From Triticum aestivum (Eukaryota > Streptophyta > Magnoliopsida > Poales > Poaceae): a stretch of DNA of 64,000 bases. This document shows positions 10,067-22,699 of this stretch, piece after piece. Position 1 is the stretch's first letter; every line of letters starts with the position of its first letter. The position numbers and the translations under genes are program-made. The stretch covers positions 271,045,369 through 271,109,368 of the forward strand of contig NC_057807.1 in NCBI RefSeq assembly GCF_018294505.1, given 5' to 3'. The notes beneath the pieces were generated by a model, which made no database searches, was not told the DNA's origin, and was given only the letters and a program-made list of their open reading frames with translations.

Positions 10067-11100
10067 ATGCCTCTGAGATGTGACAATGGATTTGCTTTCC
10101 CACCGGAGCTCACTCAGTTCATCTAGCAGCAGAATGCCTTGATGTCGATCCTAGTTCAGAACCAGAACCAAGGCAACAACAACAACAACAACAACAACAA
10201 CAACCCACTGCCACCACCCCTGTTGACCACCTAGCCCGCTTTCTAAGGTTGAATCCGCCGGTGTTCTCTAGTAGCACCGAGCCGATTGTTGCAGATGATT
10301 GGATCCGCAAGATTGGAAGAGAGCTGACCACTGCAAGATGCACAGATGTGGAGAGAGTGCGCTTTCCCGCACATCAGCTTGATGGACCCGCAACATCATG
10401 GTGGGAGAACTTCATCGCCACTTACCCCATTGATACAGTTACATGGGATCAGTTTCAGCAGGCTTTTTGCACAGTCCATGTTTCAGCAGGAGCTATGAGC
10501 ATGAAGAAGCGCGAGTTTCGCAAATTGCGCCAGGGAGGGCGTACAGTGAGCCAGTATGTGGATGAGTTTAGCAAGTTGGCACGCTATGCCCCAGATGATG
10601 TAGCCACAGATGCCGTAAGCAGGAGAGGTTTCTTGAGGGACTCAACGATGAGCTGAGCATGCAGTTGATGGTGGCAAATTTCAACAACTACCAGGACTTG
10701 GTAGACAGGGCCCTCATGATTGAAGGCAAGCGGCAACAGATTGATAATCACAACAGGAAGTATGGACAGGGGAGGTACACTTCTGGAGCTCAGCACCTGC
10801 TATTCCCTCTACTCAGGAGGACATACCCACAACCATGGAAGCCATAACCATGGAGGACATACGCATAATGGAGCAAGTTCGCACAACCACAGTGGCCCCA
10901 AAAATGGCAATGGGAATGGAGGGAGCAGCAGCCAGAACCGTTCCAACCCCGCAACACCAGCCAAGAGGGATCTGAGCCACATTACATGTTTCAAGTGCCA
11001 GAAGACCGGACATTATGCCACTGAATGTCCTAAAGCAAAGAATGGAAATGGCAATGGAGGTTCCGGAAGAAGCCCAACCCCTTCACCAAAGGTCAGGTGA
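10067..11100 (+). pseudogene. Gag of the Tekay-type element, broken
   Basis: Starts at ATG 10067, with an in-frame TAG about 19 codons in, then a (CAA)n run at 10174-10204 coding Asn. The Retrotrans_gag core follows in other frames (PATSWWENF, FRKLRQGGRTVSQYVDEF; about 10230-10650). A second part lies in another frame at 10659-10850. The CCHC knuckle CFKCQKTGHYATECP is at about 10985-11030. At least two frameshifts and one stop separate the parts, so no functional capsid protein is expected. Confidence 0.82.
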
Positions 11101-11453
11101 ACCACGTCAGTGTGGAGGAGATTGAGGATCAACCCGACGCAGTTGTCGGTAAGTTTTTGATTAATGCATTTACCACACTTGTTCTTTTCGATACTGGTGC
11201 ATCGCATTCATACATATCAAGGGGATTTGTGGATACGTATCAATTGCCAACCGTATCCCTTAAGTCACCTATGTTAGTAAGTTCCCTAGGAGCGGAGTAT
11301 ATGGCTAGTAGGGGATGCTATCAGTTGCCAGTAACCATAGGTAGACATGTTTTCCCCACAGACCTGATTGTTCGGGAGTCACAAGGATTGGATGTGATAC
11401 TAAGCATGGATTGGCTATCGAAGTTTGAAGGAAACATCGATTGCGCCCTCTAG
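11101..11453 (+). pseudogene. Retroviral-type aspartic protease of the Tekay-type element
   Basis: Continues from gag and holds the active-site motif LFDTGASHSYIS with a downstream DVILSMDWL flap/hydrophobic block, as in Ty3/Gypsy proteases. It stops at TAG 11451-11453, exactly where the link to RT should be. The next frame starts at RT mid-domain, so the protease is joined to a truncated RT by an internal deletion. Confidence 0.8.
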
Positions 11454-12429
11454 AGTCACAAATACCCTCTACCGATGATCAATGATTTGTTTAACCAGTT
11501 GCAAGGAGTTAAAGTTTTCTCCAAGATCGATCTTCGATCAGGTTATCACCAGTTGAAGATCCGAGAGCAAGACATACCTAAGACAGCTTTTACCACAAGG
11601 TATGGGCTATATGAGTATACCGTTATGTCATTTGGTTTGACTAATGCACCTGCCTATTTCATGAGTATGATGAACAAAGTGTTTATGGAGTTTTTGGATA
11701 ATTTCATCGTGGTGTTCATTGATGATATATTGGTCTACAAGAAGAATGAATAAGAGCATAAGGAGCATTTGCGTTTGGTTCTTGAGAAGCTCAGAGAACA
11801 TCAGTTGTATGCCAAGTTCAGCAGATGTGAGTTTTGGTTAAAGGAAGTTGGATTTCTCGGACATGTTATATCTGGAGAAGGAATAGTAGTAGACCCTACC
11901 AAGGTCGCTTCTGTCACTAAGTGGTTGGCACCCACATCAGTTGGAGAGTTCAGAAGTTTTCTTGGACTCGCAGGATATTACCGGAGGTTTATTGAGAATT
12001 TTTCCAAGATTGCAAAGCCCATGACGGAGTTATTGAAGAAGGACACCAAGTTTGAACAGACTGAGGATTGTGAGGCCAGTTTTCAGGAGTTGAAGAAACG
12101 TTTGGTTACAACCCCAGTGTTGATTTTCCCAGACCAACGTAAGGATTTCCAAGTATATTGCGACACTTCACATCAAGGACTTGGAGGTCTGCTTATGCAG
12201 GAAGGAAGAGTTGTTTCATATGCCTCATGACAGCTTCGACCTCATGAGTTGAATTATGCTACGAAATATTTGGAGTTAGCAGCCGTAGTGCATGCTCTAA
12301 AGACATGGAGACACTTTCTCATTGGAAACCATTGTGATGTATACACGGACCATAAGAGTTTAAAATACATCTTCACACAAAAGGAGTTAAACCTCGGGCA
12401 AACGAGATGGTTGGAGCTCATAAAGGATT
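11454..12429 (+). pseudogene. Reverse transcriptase and first half of RNase H (Tekay-type), N-terminally deleted
   Basis: Begins [10 protein letters not shown] and runs through [14 protein letters not shown] (RT block B), [20 protein letters not shown] and the catalytic FIDDILVY. It continues through the thumb ([18 protein letters not shown]) and RNase H ([36 protein letters not shown]). The RT N terminus that normally precedes YPLP is missing. In-frame stops occur at 11751 (TAA after KNE) and 12228 (TGA after YAS; CGA to TGA would fit). The reading frame ends at WLELIKD, cut by the Copia insertion, and resumes at 21121. Confidence 0.85.
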
Positions 12430-14172
12430 TGTTGGGGAACATAGTAATTTCAAAATTTTCCTACGCACACGCAAGATGATGGCGATGCATAGCAACGAGA
12501 GGGGAGAGTGTTGTCCATGTACCCTCATAGACCGAAAGCGGAAGCGTTATGACAACGCGGTTGATGTAGTCGTACGTCTTCACGATCCGACCGATCCAAG
12601 TACCGAACGTACGGCACCTCCGAGTTCAGCACACGTTCAGCTCGATGACGATCCCCGGACTCCGATCCAGCAGGGTGTCGGGGATGAGTTCCGTCAGCAC
12701 GACGGCGTGGTGACGATGATGATGTTCTACCGACGCAGGGCTTCGCCTAAGCACCGCAACAATATGACCGAGGTGGAATATGGTGGAGGGGGGCACCGCA
12801 CACGGCTAAGGAACGATCACGAAGATCAACTTGTGTGTCTAGAGGTGCCCCCTCCTCCGTATATAAAGGGGGGAGGAGGAGGGGGCCGGCCAAGGGGGTG
12901 GCGCGCCCTAGGAGGGGGAAACCTACTCCAAGTAGGTTTGCCCCTCCCTTTCCTAGTCCAAGAAGGAGGGGGAAGGAAGGAGTGGGAGAGGGGAAAGGCA
13001 AGGGGGGCGCTGCCCCCCCCCCCTTCCTTGTCCTATTCGGACTCAAGGGGGGGGGGGCGCGCCTCTTGCCCTGGCCGGCCCCTCTCTCTATCCACTAGGT
13101 CCCAACAAGGCCCATTAGTTCCCGGGGGGGTTCCGGTAACCCTCCGGCACTCCGGTTTTCTCCGAAATCACCCGGAACACTTCCGGTGTCCGAATATAGT
13201 CGTCTAATATATCAATCTTTATGTCTCGACCATTTCGAGACTCCTCGTTATGTCCGTGATCACATCCGGGACTCCGAACAACCTTCGGTACATCAAAACT
13301 TTATAAACTCATAATAAAACTGTCATCGTAATGTTAAGCGTGCAGACCCTATGGGTTCGAGAACTATGTAGACATGACCTAGAACTGTTTCTGGTCAATA
13401 ACCAATAGCGGAACCTGGATGCTCATATTGGCTCCTACATATTCTACGAAGATCTTTATCGGTCAAACCGCATAATAACATATGTTGTTCCCTTTGTCAT
13501 CGGTATGTTACTTGCCTGAGATTCGATCGTCGGTATCCAATACCTAGTTCAATCTCGTTACGGCAAGTCTCTTTACTCGTTACGTAATGCATCATTCCGT
13601 AACCAACTCATTGGCCACATTGCTTGCAAGGCTTATAGTGATGTGCATTACCGAGAGGGCCCAGAGATACCTCTCCGACAATCGGAGTGACAAAACCTAA
13701 TCTCGAAATACGCCAACTCAACATGTACCTTTGGAGACACCTGTAGAGCTCCTTTATAATCACCCAGTTACGTTGTGACGTTTGGTAGCACACAAAGTGT
13801 TCCTCCGGTAAACGGGAGTTGCATAATCTCATAGTTGTAGGAACTTTGTATAAGTCATGAAGAAAGCAATAGCAACATACTAAACGATCAAGTGCTAGGC
13901 TAACGGAATGGGTCAAGTCAATCACATCATTCTCCTAATGATGTGATCTCGTTAATCAAATGACAACACATGTCTATGGTTAGGAAACATAACCATCTTT
14001 GATTAATGAGCTAGTCAAGTAGAGGCACACTAGTGACATTATGTTTGTCTATGTATTCACACATGTATTATGTTTCCGGTTAATACAATTCTAGCATGAA
14101 TAATAAACATTTATCATGATATGAGGAAATAAATAATAACTTTATTATTGCCTCTAGGGCATATTTCCTCCA
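12430..14172 (-). repeat. 3' LTR of Angela copy 1 (1743 bp)
   Basis: On the minus strand it starts TGGAGGAAATATGCCC and ends CCCCAACA. It contains G/C homopolymer runs near 13010 and 13050. ORFs drawn in it (such as 12407-13207) lie in LTR DNA and are not genes. Confidence 0.88.
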
Positions 14173-14205
14173 GTCTCCCACTTGCACTAGAGTCAATAAT
14201 CTAGA

Positions 14206-16399
14206 TTACTCAGTAATGATTCTAACACCCATGGAGTCTTGGTGCTGATCATGTTTTGCTCGTGGAAGAGGCTTAGTCAACGGGTCTGCAACATTCAGAT
14301 CCGTATGTATCTTGCAAATCTCTATGTCTCCCACCTGGACTTGATCCCGGATAGAATTGAAGCGTCTCTTGATGTGCTTGGTCCTCTTGTGAAATTTGGA
14401 TTCCTTTGCCAAGGCAATTGCACCAGTATTGTCACAGAAGATCTTCATTGATCCCGGTGCACTAGGTATGACACCTAGATCGGAAATGAAATCCTTCATC
14501 CAGACTCCTTCATTTGCTGCTTCCGAAGCAGCTATGTACTCCGCTTCGCATGTAGATCCCGCCATGATGCTTTGTTTAGAACTGCACCAACTTACACCTC
14601 CATCATTTAATAAAAATACTTATCCAGTTTGCGATTTCGAATCGTCCAGATCTGTGTCAAAGCTTGCATCAACGTAACCATTTACGACTAGCTCTTTGTC
14701 ACCTCCATAAACGAGAAACATATCCTTAGTCCTTTTCAGGTATTTCAGGATGTTCTTGACCGCTGTCCAGTGATCCACTCCTGGATTACTTTGGTACCTA
14801 CCTGCCAAGCTTATTGCTAAGCATACGTCAGGTCTGGTACACAACATTGCATACATCATAGAGCCTATGGCTGAAGCATAGGGAACATCTTTCATTTTCA
14901 CTCTATCTTCTGCGGTGGTCGGACATTGAGTCTGACTCAACTTCACACCTTGTAATACAGGCAAGAACCCTTTCTTTGCCTGATCCATTTTTAACTTTTT
15001 CAAAACTTTATCAAGGTATGTGCATTGTGAAAGTCCAATTAAGCGTCTTGATCTATCTCTATAGATCTTGATGCCCAATATGTAAGCAGCTTCACCGAGG
15101 TCTTTCATCGAAAAACTTTTATTCAGGTATCCCTTTATGCTATCCAGAAATTCTATATCATTTCCAATTAACAATATGTCATCTACATATAATATCAGAA
15201 ATGCTACAGAGATCCCACTCACTTTCTTGTAAATACAGGCTTCTCCAAAAGTCTGTATAAAACCATATGCTTTGATCACACTATCAAAGCATTTATTCCA
15301 ACTCCGAGATGCTTGCACCAGTCCATAAATGGATCGCTGGAGCTTGCACACTTTGTTAGCACCTTTTGGATCGACAAAACCTTCCGGTTGCATCATATAC
15401 AACTCTTCTTCCAGAAATCCATTCAGGAATGCAGTTTTGACATCCATTTGCCAAATTTCATAATCATAAAATGCAGCAATTGCTAACATGATTCGGACAG
15501 ACTTAAGCATCGCTACGGGTGAGAAAGTCTCATCGTAGTCAACCCCTTGAACTTGTCGAAAACCTTTTGCAACAAGTCGAGCTTTGTAGACAGTTACATT
15601 ACCATCAGCGTCAGTCTTCTTCTTGAAGATCCATTTATTCTCAATGGCTTGCCGATCATCGGGCAAGTCAACCAAAGTCCATACTTTGTTCTCATACATG
15701 GATCCTATCTCAGATTTCATGGCTTCAAGCCATTTTGCGGAATCTGGGCTCATCATCGCTTCCTCATAGTTCGTAGGTTCGCCATGGTCAAGTAACATGA
15801 CTTCCAGAATAGGATTACCGTACCACTCTGGTGCGGATCTTACTCTGGTAGACCTACGAGGTTCAGTAGAAACTTGATCTGAAGTTTCATGATCAATATC
15901 ATTAGCTTCCTCACTAATTGGTGTAGTTGTCACAGGAACCGGTTCTTGTGATGAACTACTTTCCAATAAGGGAGCAGGTACAGTTACCTCATCAAGTTCT
16001 ACTTTCCTCCCACTCACTTCTTTCGAGAGAAACTCCTTCTCTAGAAAGGATCCGAATTTAGCAACGAAAATCTTGCCCTCAGATCTATGATAGAAGGTTT
16101 ACCCAATTGTCTCTTTTGGGTATCCTATGAAGACACATTTCTCCGATTTGGGTTCGAGCTTATCTGGTTGAAGTTTCTTAAGCATCGCAGCCCCAAACTT
16201 TAAGAAATGACAACTTTGGTTCCTTGCCAAACCACAGTTCATAAGGCGTCGTCTCAACGGATTTTGATGGTGCCCTATTTAACATGAATGCGGCCGTCTC
16301 TAAAGCATAACCCCAAAATGATAGCGGTAAATTAGTAAGAGACATCATAGATCATACCATATCCAGTAAAGTACGGTTACGACGTTTGGACACACCATT
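14206..16399 (-). pseudogene. RT and RNase H of Angela copy 1 (with C-terminal integrase region)
   Basis: The long open part (16017..14620) holds Copia RT: WIFKKKTDADG, the QMDVKTAFLNG block, the catalytic LYVDDILLIGND, then RNase H up to YVDASFDTD and SQTG. The RNase H tail continues in 14565..14206 (CEAEYIAASEA, DNTGAIALAKE, HIKRRF), in a different frame. Upstream, 16399..16018 encodes the C-terminal integrase/linker in several frames with stops. The RT core itself looks intact. Confidence 0.85.
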
Positions 16400-17344
16400 T
16401 CATTGTGGTGTTCCGGATGGCGTGAGTTGCGAAACTATTCCGCATTGTTTCAAATGTAAACCAAACTCGTAACTCAAATATTCTCCTCCACGATCAGATC
16501 GTAGAAATTTTATTTTCTTGTTACGATGATTTTCCACTTCACTCTGAAATTCTTTGAACTTTTCAAATGTTTCAGACTTGTGTTTCATCAAGTAGATATA
16601 CCCATATCTGCTCAAATCATCTGTGAAGGTGAGAAAATAATGATACCCGCCGCGAGCCTCAATATTCATTGGACCACATACATTAGTATGTATGATTTCC
16701 AACAAATCAGTTGCTCGCTCCATAGTTTCGGAGAACGACGTTTTAGTCATCTTGCCCATGAGGCACGGTTCGCAAGTACCAAGTGATTCATAATCAAGTG
16801 ATTCCAAAAGTCCATCAGTATGGAGTTTCTTCATGCGCTTTACACCGATATGACCTAAACGGCAGTGCCACAAATAAGTTGCACTATCATTATCAACTCT
16901 GCATCTTTTGGCTTCAACATTATGAATATGTGTATCACTACTATCGAGATTTAATAAAATAGACCACTCTTCAAGGGTGCATGACCATAAAAGATATTAC
17001 TCATATAAATAGAACAACCATTATTCTCTGATTTAAATGAATAACCGTCTCGCATCAAACAAGATCCAGATATAATGTTCATGCTCAACGCTGGCACCAA
17101 ATAACAATTATTTAGGTCTAAAACTAATCCCGATGGTAGATGTAGAGGTAGCGTACCGACCGCGATCACATCGACTTTGGAACCATTTCCCACGCGCATC
17201 GTCACCTCGTCCTTAGCCAATCTTCGCTTAATCGTAGTCCCTGTTTCGAGTTGCAAATATTAGCAACAGAACCAGTATCAAATACCCAGGTGCTACTGCG
17301 AGCATTAGTAAGGTACACATCAATGACATGTATATCACATATAC
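16400..17344 (-). pseudogene. Protease and integrase of Angela copy 1
   Basis: The protease D-T-G-S motif is encoded near 17283, followed by 17256..16951. GAG-pre-integrase and the integrase core are in 16873..16400: HHCC zinc site (WHCRLGHIG ... CEPC), FTDDLSRYGYIYL and LRSDRGGEY. The first catalytic Asp, normally in a D-V-C-G-P motif, reads N-V-C-G-P (a G to A change would do this), so this integrase should be catalytically dead even without the frame breaks. Confidence 0.8.
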
Positions 17345-18184
17345 CTTTGTTCACTTTGCCATCCTTCTTATCCGCCAAATACTTGGGGCAGTTCCGCTTC
17401 CAGTGTCCAGTCTGCTTGCAGTAGAAGCACTCAGTCTCAGGCTTAGGTCCAGACTTGGGTTTCTTCTCTTGAGCAGCAACTTGTTTGCTGTTCTTCTTGA
17501 AGTTCCCCTTCTTCTTCCCTTTGCCCTTTTCTTGAAACTGGTGGTCTTATTGACCATCAACACTTGATGCTCCTTCTTGATTTCTACCTCCGCAGCCTTT
17601 AGCATTGCGAAGAGCTCGGGAATAGTCTTGTCCATCCCTTGCATATTATAGTTCATCACGAAGCTCTTGTAGCTTGGTGGCAGTGATTGAAGAATTCTGT
17701 CAATGACACTATCATCAGGAAGATTAACTCCCAGTTGAATCAAGTGATTATTATACCCAGACATTTTGAGTATGTGTTCACTGACAGAACTATTCTCCTC
17801 CATCTTACAGCTATAGAACTTATTGGAGACTTCATATCTCTCAATCCGGGCATTTGCTTGAAATATTGACTTCAACTCCTGGAACATCTCATATGCTCCA
17901 TGACGTTCAAAACGTCGTTGAAGACCCGGTTCCAAGCCGTAAAGCATGGCACACTGAACTATCGAGTAGTCATCAGCTTTGCTCTGCCAGACGTTCTTAA
18001 CGTCGTCAGTTGCATCTGCAGCAGGCCTGGCACCCAGCGGTGCTTCCAGGACGTAATTCTTCTGTGCAGCAATGAGGATAATCCTCAGGTTACGGACCCA
18101 GTCCGTGTAATTGCTACCATCATCTTTCAACTTAGCTTTCTCAAGGAACGCATTAAAATTCAACGGAACAACAACACGAGCCAT
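17345..18184 (-). pseudogene. Gag of Angela copy 1
   Basis: Starts MARVVVPLNF at 18184 and has the UBN2-type Copia gag domain (NYTDWVRNLRIIL, MLYGLEPGLQ, LQSLPPSYKSFV). A one-base shift near 17540 (after TTSFKK) moves the CCHC knuckle (CFYCKQTGHWKRNC, about 17445-17400) out of frame. Confidence 0.82.
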
Positions 18185-19364
18185 CTATCTACAACAAACA
18201 TAGACAAGCAAAATACTATCAGGTACTAAGTTCATGATAAATTTAAGTTCAATTAATCATATTACTTAAGAACTCCCACTTAGACAGACATCTCTCTAGT
18301 CATCTAAGTGATCACGTGATCCAAATCAACTAAACCATGTCCGATCATCTACTATATGATTCACGTTCGACCTTTCGGTCTCCGTGTTCCGAGGCCATAT
18401 CTGTATATGCTAGGCTCGTCAAGTTTAACCTGAGTATTCCGCGTGTGCAACTGTTTTGCACCCGTTGTATTTGAACGTAGAGCCTATCACACCCGATCAT
18501 CACGTGGTGTCTCAGCACGAAGAACTTTCGCAACGGTGCATACTCAGGGAGAACACTTCTTGATAATTTAGTGAGAGATCATCTTAAAATGCTACCGTCA
18601 ATCAAAGCAAGATAAGATGCATAAAGGATAAACATCACATGCAATCAATATAAGTGATATGATATGGCCATCATCATCTTGTGCTTGTGATCTCCATCTC
18701 CGAAGCACCGTCTTGATCACCATCGTCACCGGCGCGACACCTTGATCTCCATCCTAGCATCATTGTCGTTACGCCATCTATTGCTTCTACGACTATCGCT
18801 ACCGCTTAGTGATAAAGTAAAGCAATTACAGGGCATTTGCATTTCATACAATAAAGCGACAACCATATGGCTCCTGCTAGTTGCCGATAACTTCGGTTAA
18901 AAACACGATCATCTCATACAATAAAATATAGCATCACGTCTTGACCATATCACATCACAACATGCCCTACAAAAACAAGTTAGACGTCCTCTACTTTGTT
19001 GTTGCAAATTTTACGTGGCTGCTACGGGCTGAGGAAGAACCGTTCTTACCTACGCATCAAAACCACAACGATAGTTCGTCAAGTTAGTGTTGTTTTAACC
19101 TTCGCAAGGACTGGGTGTAGCCACACTCGGTTCAACTCAAGTTGGAGAAACAGACACCCGCTAGTCACCTGTGTGCAAAGCACGGCAGTAAAACCAGTCT
19201 CGCGTAAGCGTACGCATAATGCCGGTCCGGGCCGCTTCATCCAACAATACCACTGAACCAAAGTATGACATGCTGGTAAGAAGTATGACTTGTATAGCCC
19301 ACAACTCACTTGTGTTCTACTCATGCATATAACATCAATGCATAAAACCTGGCTCTGATACCAC
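18185..19364 (-). other. Untranslated leader and PBS of Angela copy 1
   Basis: The PBS is at 19363..19348 (minus strand TGGTATCAGAGCCAGG), one base from the 5' LTR. The remaining 1.2 kb to the gag ATG is the long non-coding leader usual for BARE1/Angela elements. I see no ORF of substance. Confidence 0.8.
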
Positions 19365-21115
19365 TGTTGGGGAACGTAGTTATTTCAAAATTTTCCTACG
19401 CACACGCAAGATCATGGTGATGCATAGCAACGAGAGGGGAGAGTGTTGTCCACGTACCCTCATAGACTGAAAGCGGAAGCTTTATGACAACGCGGTTGAT
19501 GTAGTCGTACGTCTTCACGATCCAACCGATCCAAGTACCGAACGTACGTCACCTCCGAGTTCAGCACACGTTCAACTCGATGACGATCCCCGGACTCCAA
19601 TCCAGCAGGGTGTCAGGGATGAGTTCCGTCAGCACGACGGTGTGGTGACGATGATGATGTTCTATCAACAGAGGGCTTCGCCTAAGCACCGCAACGATAT
19701 GACCGAGGTGGAATATGGTGGAGGGGGGCACCGCACACGGCTACGGAACAATCACGGAGATCAACTTGTGTGTCTAGAGGTGCCCCCTCCTCCGTATATA
19801 AAGGTGGGAGGAGGAGGGGGCCGGCCAAGGGGGTGGCGCGCCCTAGGAGGGGGAAACCTACTCCAAGTAGGTTTGCCCCTTCCTTTCCTAGTCCAAGAAG
19901 GAGGGGAACAAAGGAGTGGGAGAGGGGAAAGGCAAGGGGGGCGCCGCCCCCCCCCCCCCTTCCTTGTACTATCCGGACTCAAGGGGAGGGGGCGCGCCTC
20001 TTGCCCTGGCCGGCCCCTCTCTCTCTCCACTAGGGCCCAACAAGGCCCATTAGTTCTCAGGGGGGGGGGGGGTCCGGTAACCCTCCGGCACTCCGGTTTT
20101 CTCCGAAATCACCCAGAACACTTCCGGTGTCCGAATATAGTCGTCCAATATATCAATATTTATGTCTCGACCATTTCGAGACTCCTCGTTATGTCCGTGA
20201 TCACATCCGGGACACCGAACAACCTTCGGTGCATCAAAACTTTATAAACTCATAATAAAATTGTCATCATAATGTTAAGCGTGCGGACCCTACGGGTTCG
20301 AGAACTATGTAGACATGACCTAGAACTATTTCCGGTCAATAACCAATAGCGGAACCTGGATGCTCATGTTGGCTCCTACATATTCTACGAAGATCTTTAT
20401 CGGTCAAACCGCATAACAACATACGTTGTTCCCTTTGTCATCGGTATGTTACTTGCCCGAGTTTTGATCGTCGGTATCCAATACCTAATTCAATCTCTTT
20501 ACCGCCAAATCTCTTTACTCGTTACGTAATGCATCATTCCGTAACCAACTCATTGGCCACATTGCTTGCAAGGCTTATAGTGATGTGCATTACCGAGAGG
20601 GCCCAGAGATACCTCTCCGACAATCGGAGTGACAAAACCTAATCTCGAAATACGCCAACTCAACATGTACCTTTGGAGACACCTGTAGAGCTCCTTTATA
20701 ATCACCCAGTTACGTTGTGACGTTTGGTAGCACACAAAGTGTTCCTCCGGTAAACGGGAGTTGCATAAACTCATAGTTGTAGGAACTTTGTATAAGTCAT
20801 GAAGAAAGCAATAGCAACATACTAAAACGATCAAGTGCTAGGCTAACGGAATGGGTCAAGTCAATCACATCATTCTCCTAATGATGTGATCTCGTTAATC
20901 AAATGACAACACATGTCTATGGTTAGGAAACATAACCATCTTTGATTAATGAGCTAGTCAAGTAGAGGCACACTAGTGACATTATCATTGTCTATGTATT
21001 CACACATGTATTATGTTTCCGGTTAATACAATTCTAGCATGAATAATAAACATTTATCATGATATGAGGAAATAAATAATAACTTTATTATTGCCTCTAG
21101 GGCATATTTCCTTCA
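19365..21115 (-). repeat. 5' LTR of Angela copy 1 (1751 bp)
   Basis: On the minus strand it starts TGAAGGAAATATGCCC at 21115 and ends CCCCAACA at 19365, next to the PBS. It is the partner of 12430-14172. Confidence 0.88.
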
Positions 21116-21120
21116 GGATT

Positions 21121-22699
21121 ATGATATGAAATTGCATTATCATCCAAGAAAGGCAAATGTCGTAGCAGATGTATTGAGCCGCAAGAGTTATGTTAATACA
21201 CTAATAATGGGAGGATTACCAAAGGAGTTAGCACATGACCTTTGAGAGCTATGCTTGGAGATAGTTCCGAGTGGTTATGTTGTAGCATTGGAAATTCAGT
21301 CCACTTTGTTGGGTAAGATGAGAGAAGACCAGAAGACTGACAAGGAGATTGCTGAGATAAAGGAAAGGATGAGTAAAGGAAAGGCTAAAGGATTTCGTGA
21401 GGATGAGCACGACACTTTATGGTTTGAGGATCGCATATATGTGCCTAATGAACCCGAGATCAGGAAGTTGATTCTGCAGGAGGCCCATGATTCACCATAC
21501 TCAATTCACCCAGGCAACACCAAGATGTATCTGGATTTGAAGGAAAGTTTCTGGTGGACAGGATTGAAGAAGGATATTGCCGAGTATGTAGCAGTATGTG
21601 ATGTATGTCAGAGAGTCAAGGCAGAGCATCAGAAGCCAGACGGATTGCTACAGCCGTTGCCGATACCCGGATGGAAGTGGGATAAACTTGGCATGGATTT
21701 TATCACTGGATTACCCATGACTCGTTCAGGCTATGACTCTATCTGGGTTGTAGTCGATCATTTGACGAAAGTTGTTCATTTCATCTCGGTGAAAACAACC
21801 TATATGAGTGCTAAGTTAGCAAAGATATACATGACCAGGATCGTATGTCTGCATGGAGTTCCGAGGACCATTGTATCTGATAGAGGAACCCAGTTTACTT
21901 CAAAGTTTTGGAACCAGTTGCATGAAACTTTGGGTACCAGGCTAGAGTTCAGTACAACCTTTCATCCACAGACGGATGGACAGACCGAGAGAGTTAATCG
22001 GATTCTGGAAGACATGTTGAGAGCTTGTGCGCTAGATTATGGATCTAGTTGGGATGACAATTTGCCATATGCAGAGTTCTCTTATAAAAACAGTTATCAA
22101 GCCAGTTTCAAGATGGCCCCTTTCAAATCTTGTATGGAAGGAGGTGCAGGACACCGTTATCATGGGATGAAGTTGGAGATCGACAGTTGTTCGGACCAGA
22201 CTTAATCAAAGACTCTGAAGAGAAGGTTAAGTTGATTCGCGACAGACTCAAGGTACCCCAGTCCAGGCAGAAGAATTATGCGGATACTAAATGCAAGGAG
22301 ATAGTTTACGAAGTCGGAGACAGAGCATATCTTCGTGTGTCCCCAATTCGAGGAGTCAAACATTTTGGAGTCAAGGGAAAGCTAGCAAAACGTTTTGTGG
22401 GACCATACAGAGTTTTGGAACGCATGGGAGAAGTTGTATACAAGCTGGAATTGCCAGAAGGAATGTCAGGAGTTCATGACGTGTTTCATGTTTCCCAGTT
22501 GAAGAAGTGCCACGCAGAGATGACCGATATTCCTCTGAGGGATACAGTGCCACTGGAAGCAATTCAGTTAGATAGTGATTTGACCTATGAAGAGAAGCCA
22601 GTCAAGATTCTTGAGTTTTCCAGTCGAGTTACTTGCAGCAAGGTTATCAACTTTTGCGAAGTTCAGTGGAGCCACCATACCGAGGAGGAAGCCACCTAG
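21121..22699 (+). pseudogene. RNase H tail, integrase and chromodomain of the Tekay-type element
   Basis: Resumes at 21121 with the RNase H end (YHPRKANVVADVLSRKS), then a TGA near 21243. Integrase follows: zinc site (EAHDSPYSIHPG ... CDVCQRVK), catalytic residues in GMDFITGLP, VSDRGTQF and TDGQTERVN. A one-base shift near 22130 moves the rest to another frame: the GPYRVLERMG integrase C-terminal fold, HDVFHVSQLKK, and a chromodomain-like end (KPVKILEFSSR ... VQWSHHTEEEAT) before TAG at 22697. The chromodomain is what groups this element with chromoviruses. Confidence 0.85.

Larger units (their letters stand above)
12430..21115 (-). mobile_element. Ty1/Copia element, BARE1/Angela/WIS clade (most like Angela), copy 1
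   Basis: An 8.7-kb element in reverse orientation inside the Tekay RNase H. Two 1.74-1.75 kb LTRs flank gag-PR-IN-RT-RNaseH (Copia order), with a tRNA-iMet PBS and polypurine tract AAGTGGGAGAC. The 5-bp TSD GGATT is exact (12425-12429 and 21116-21120), and host codons read across it. By-eye LTR divergence is about 5% over the first 370 bp and lower elsewhere. Structurally complete, but gag has a frameshift, IN is broken and its first catalytic Asp is changed, so it is inactive. Confidence 0.88.

Noticed and set aside
12407..13207. 266-aa ORF and its relative at 19642-20247
   Set aside because: Both lie in LTR DNA of Angela copy 1, partly over G/C homopolymers; the frames differ between the LTRs.
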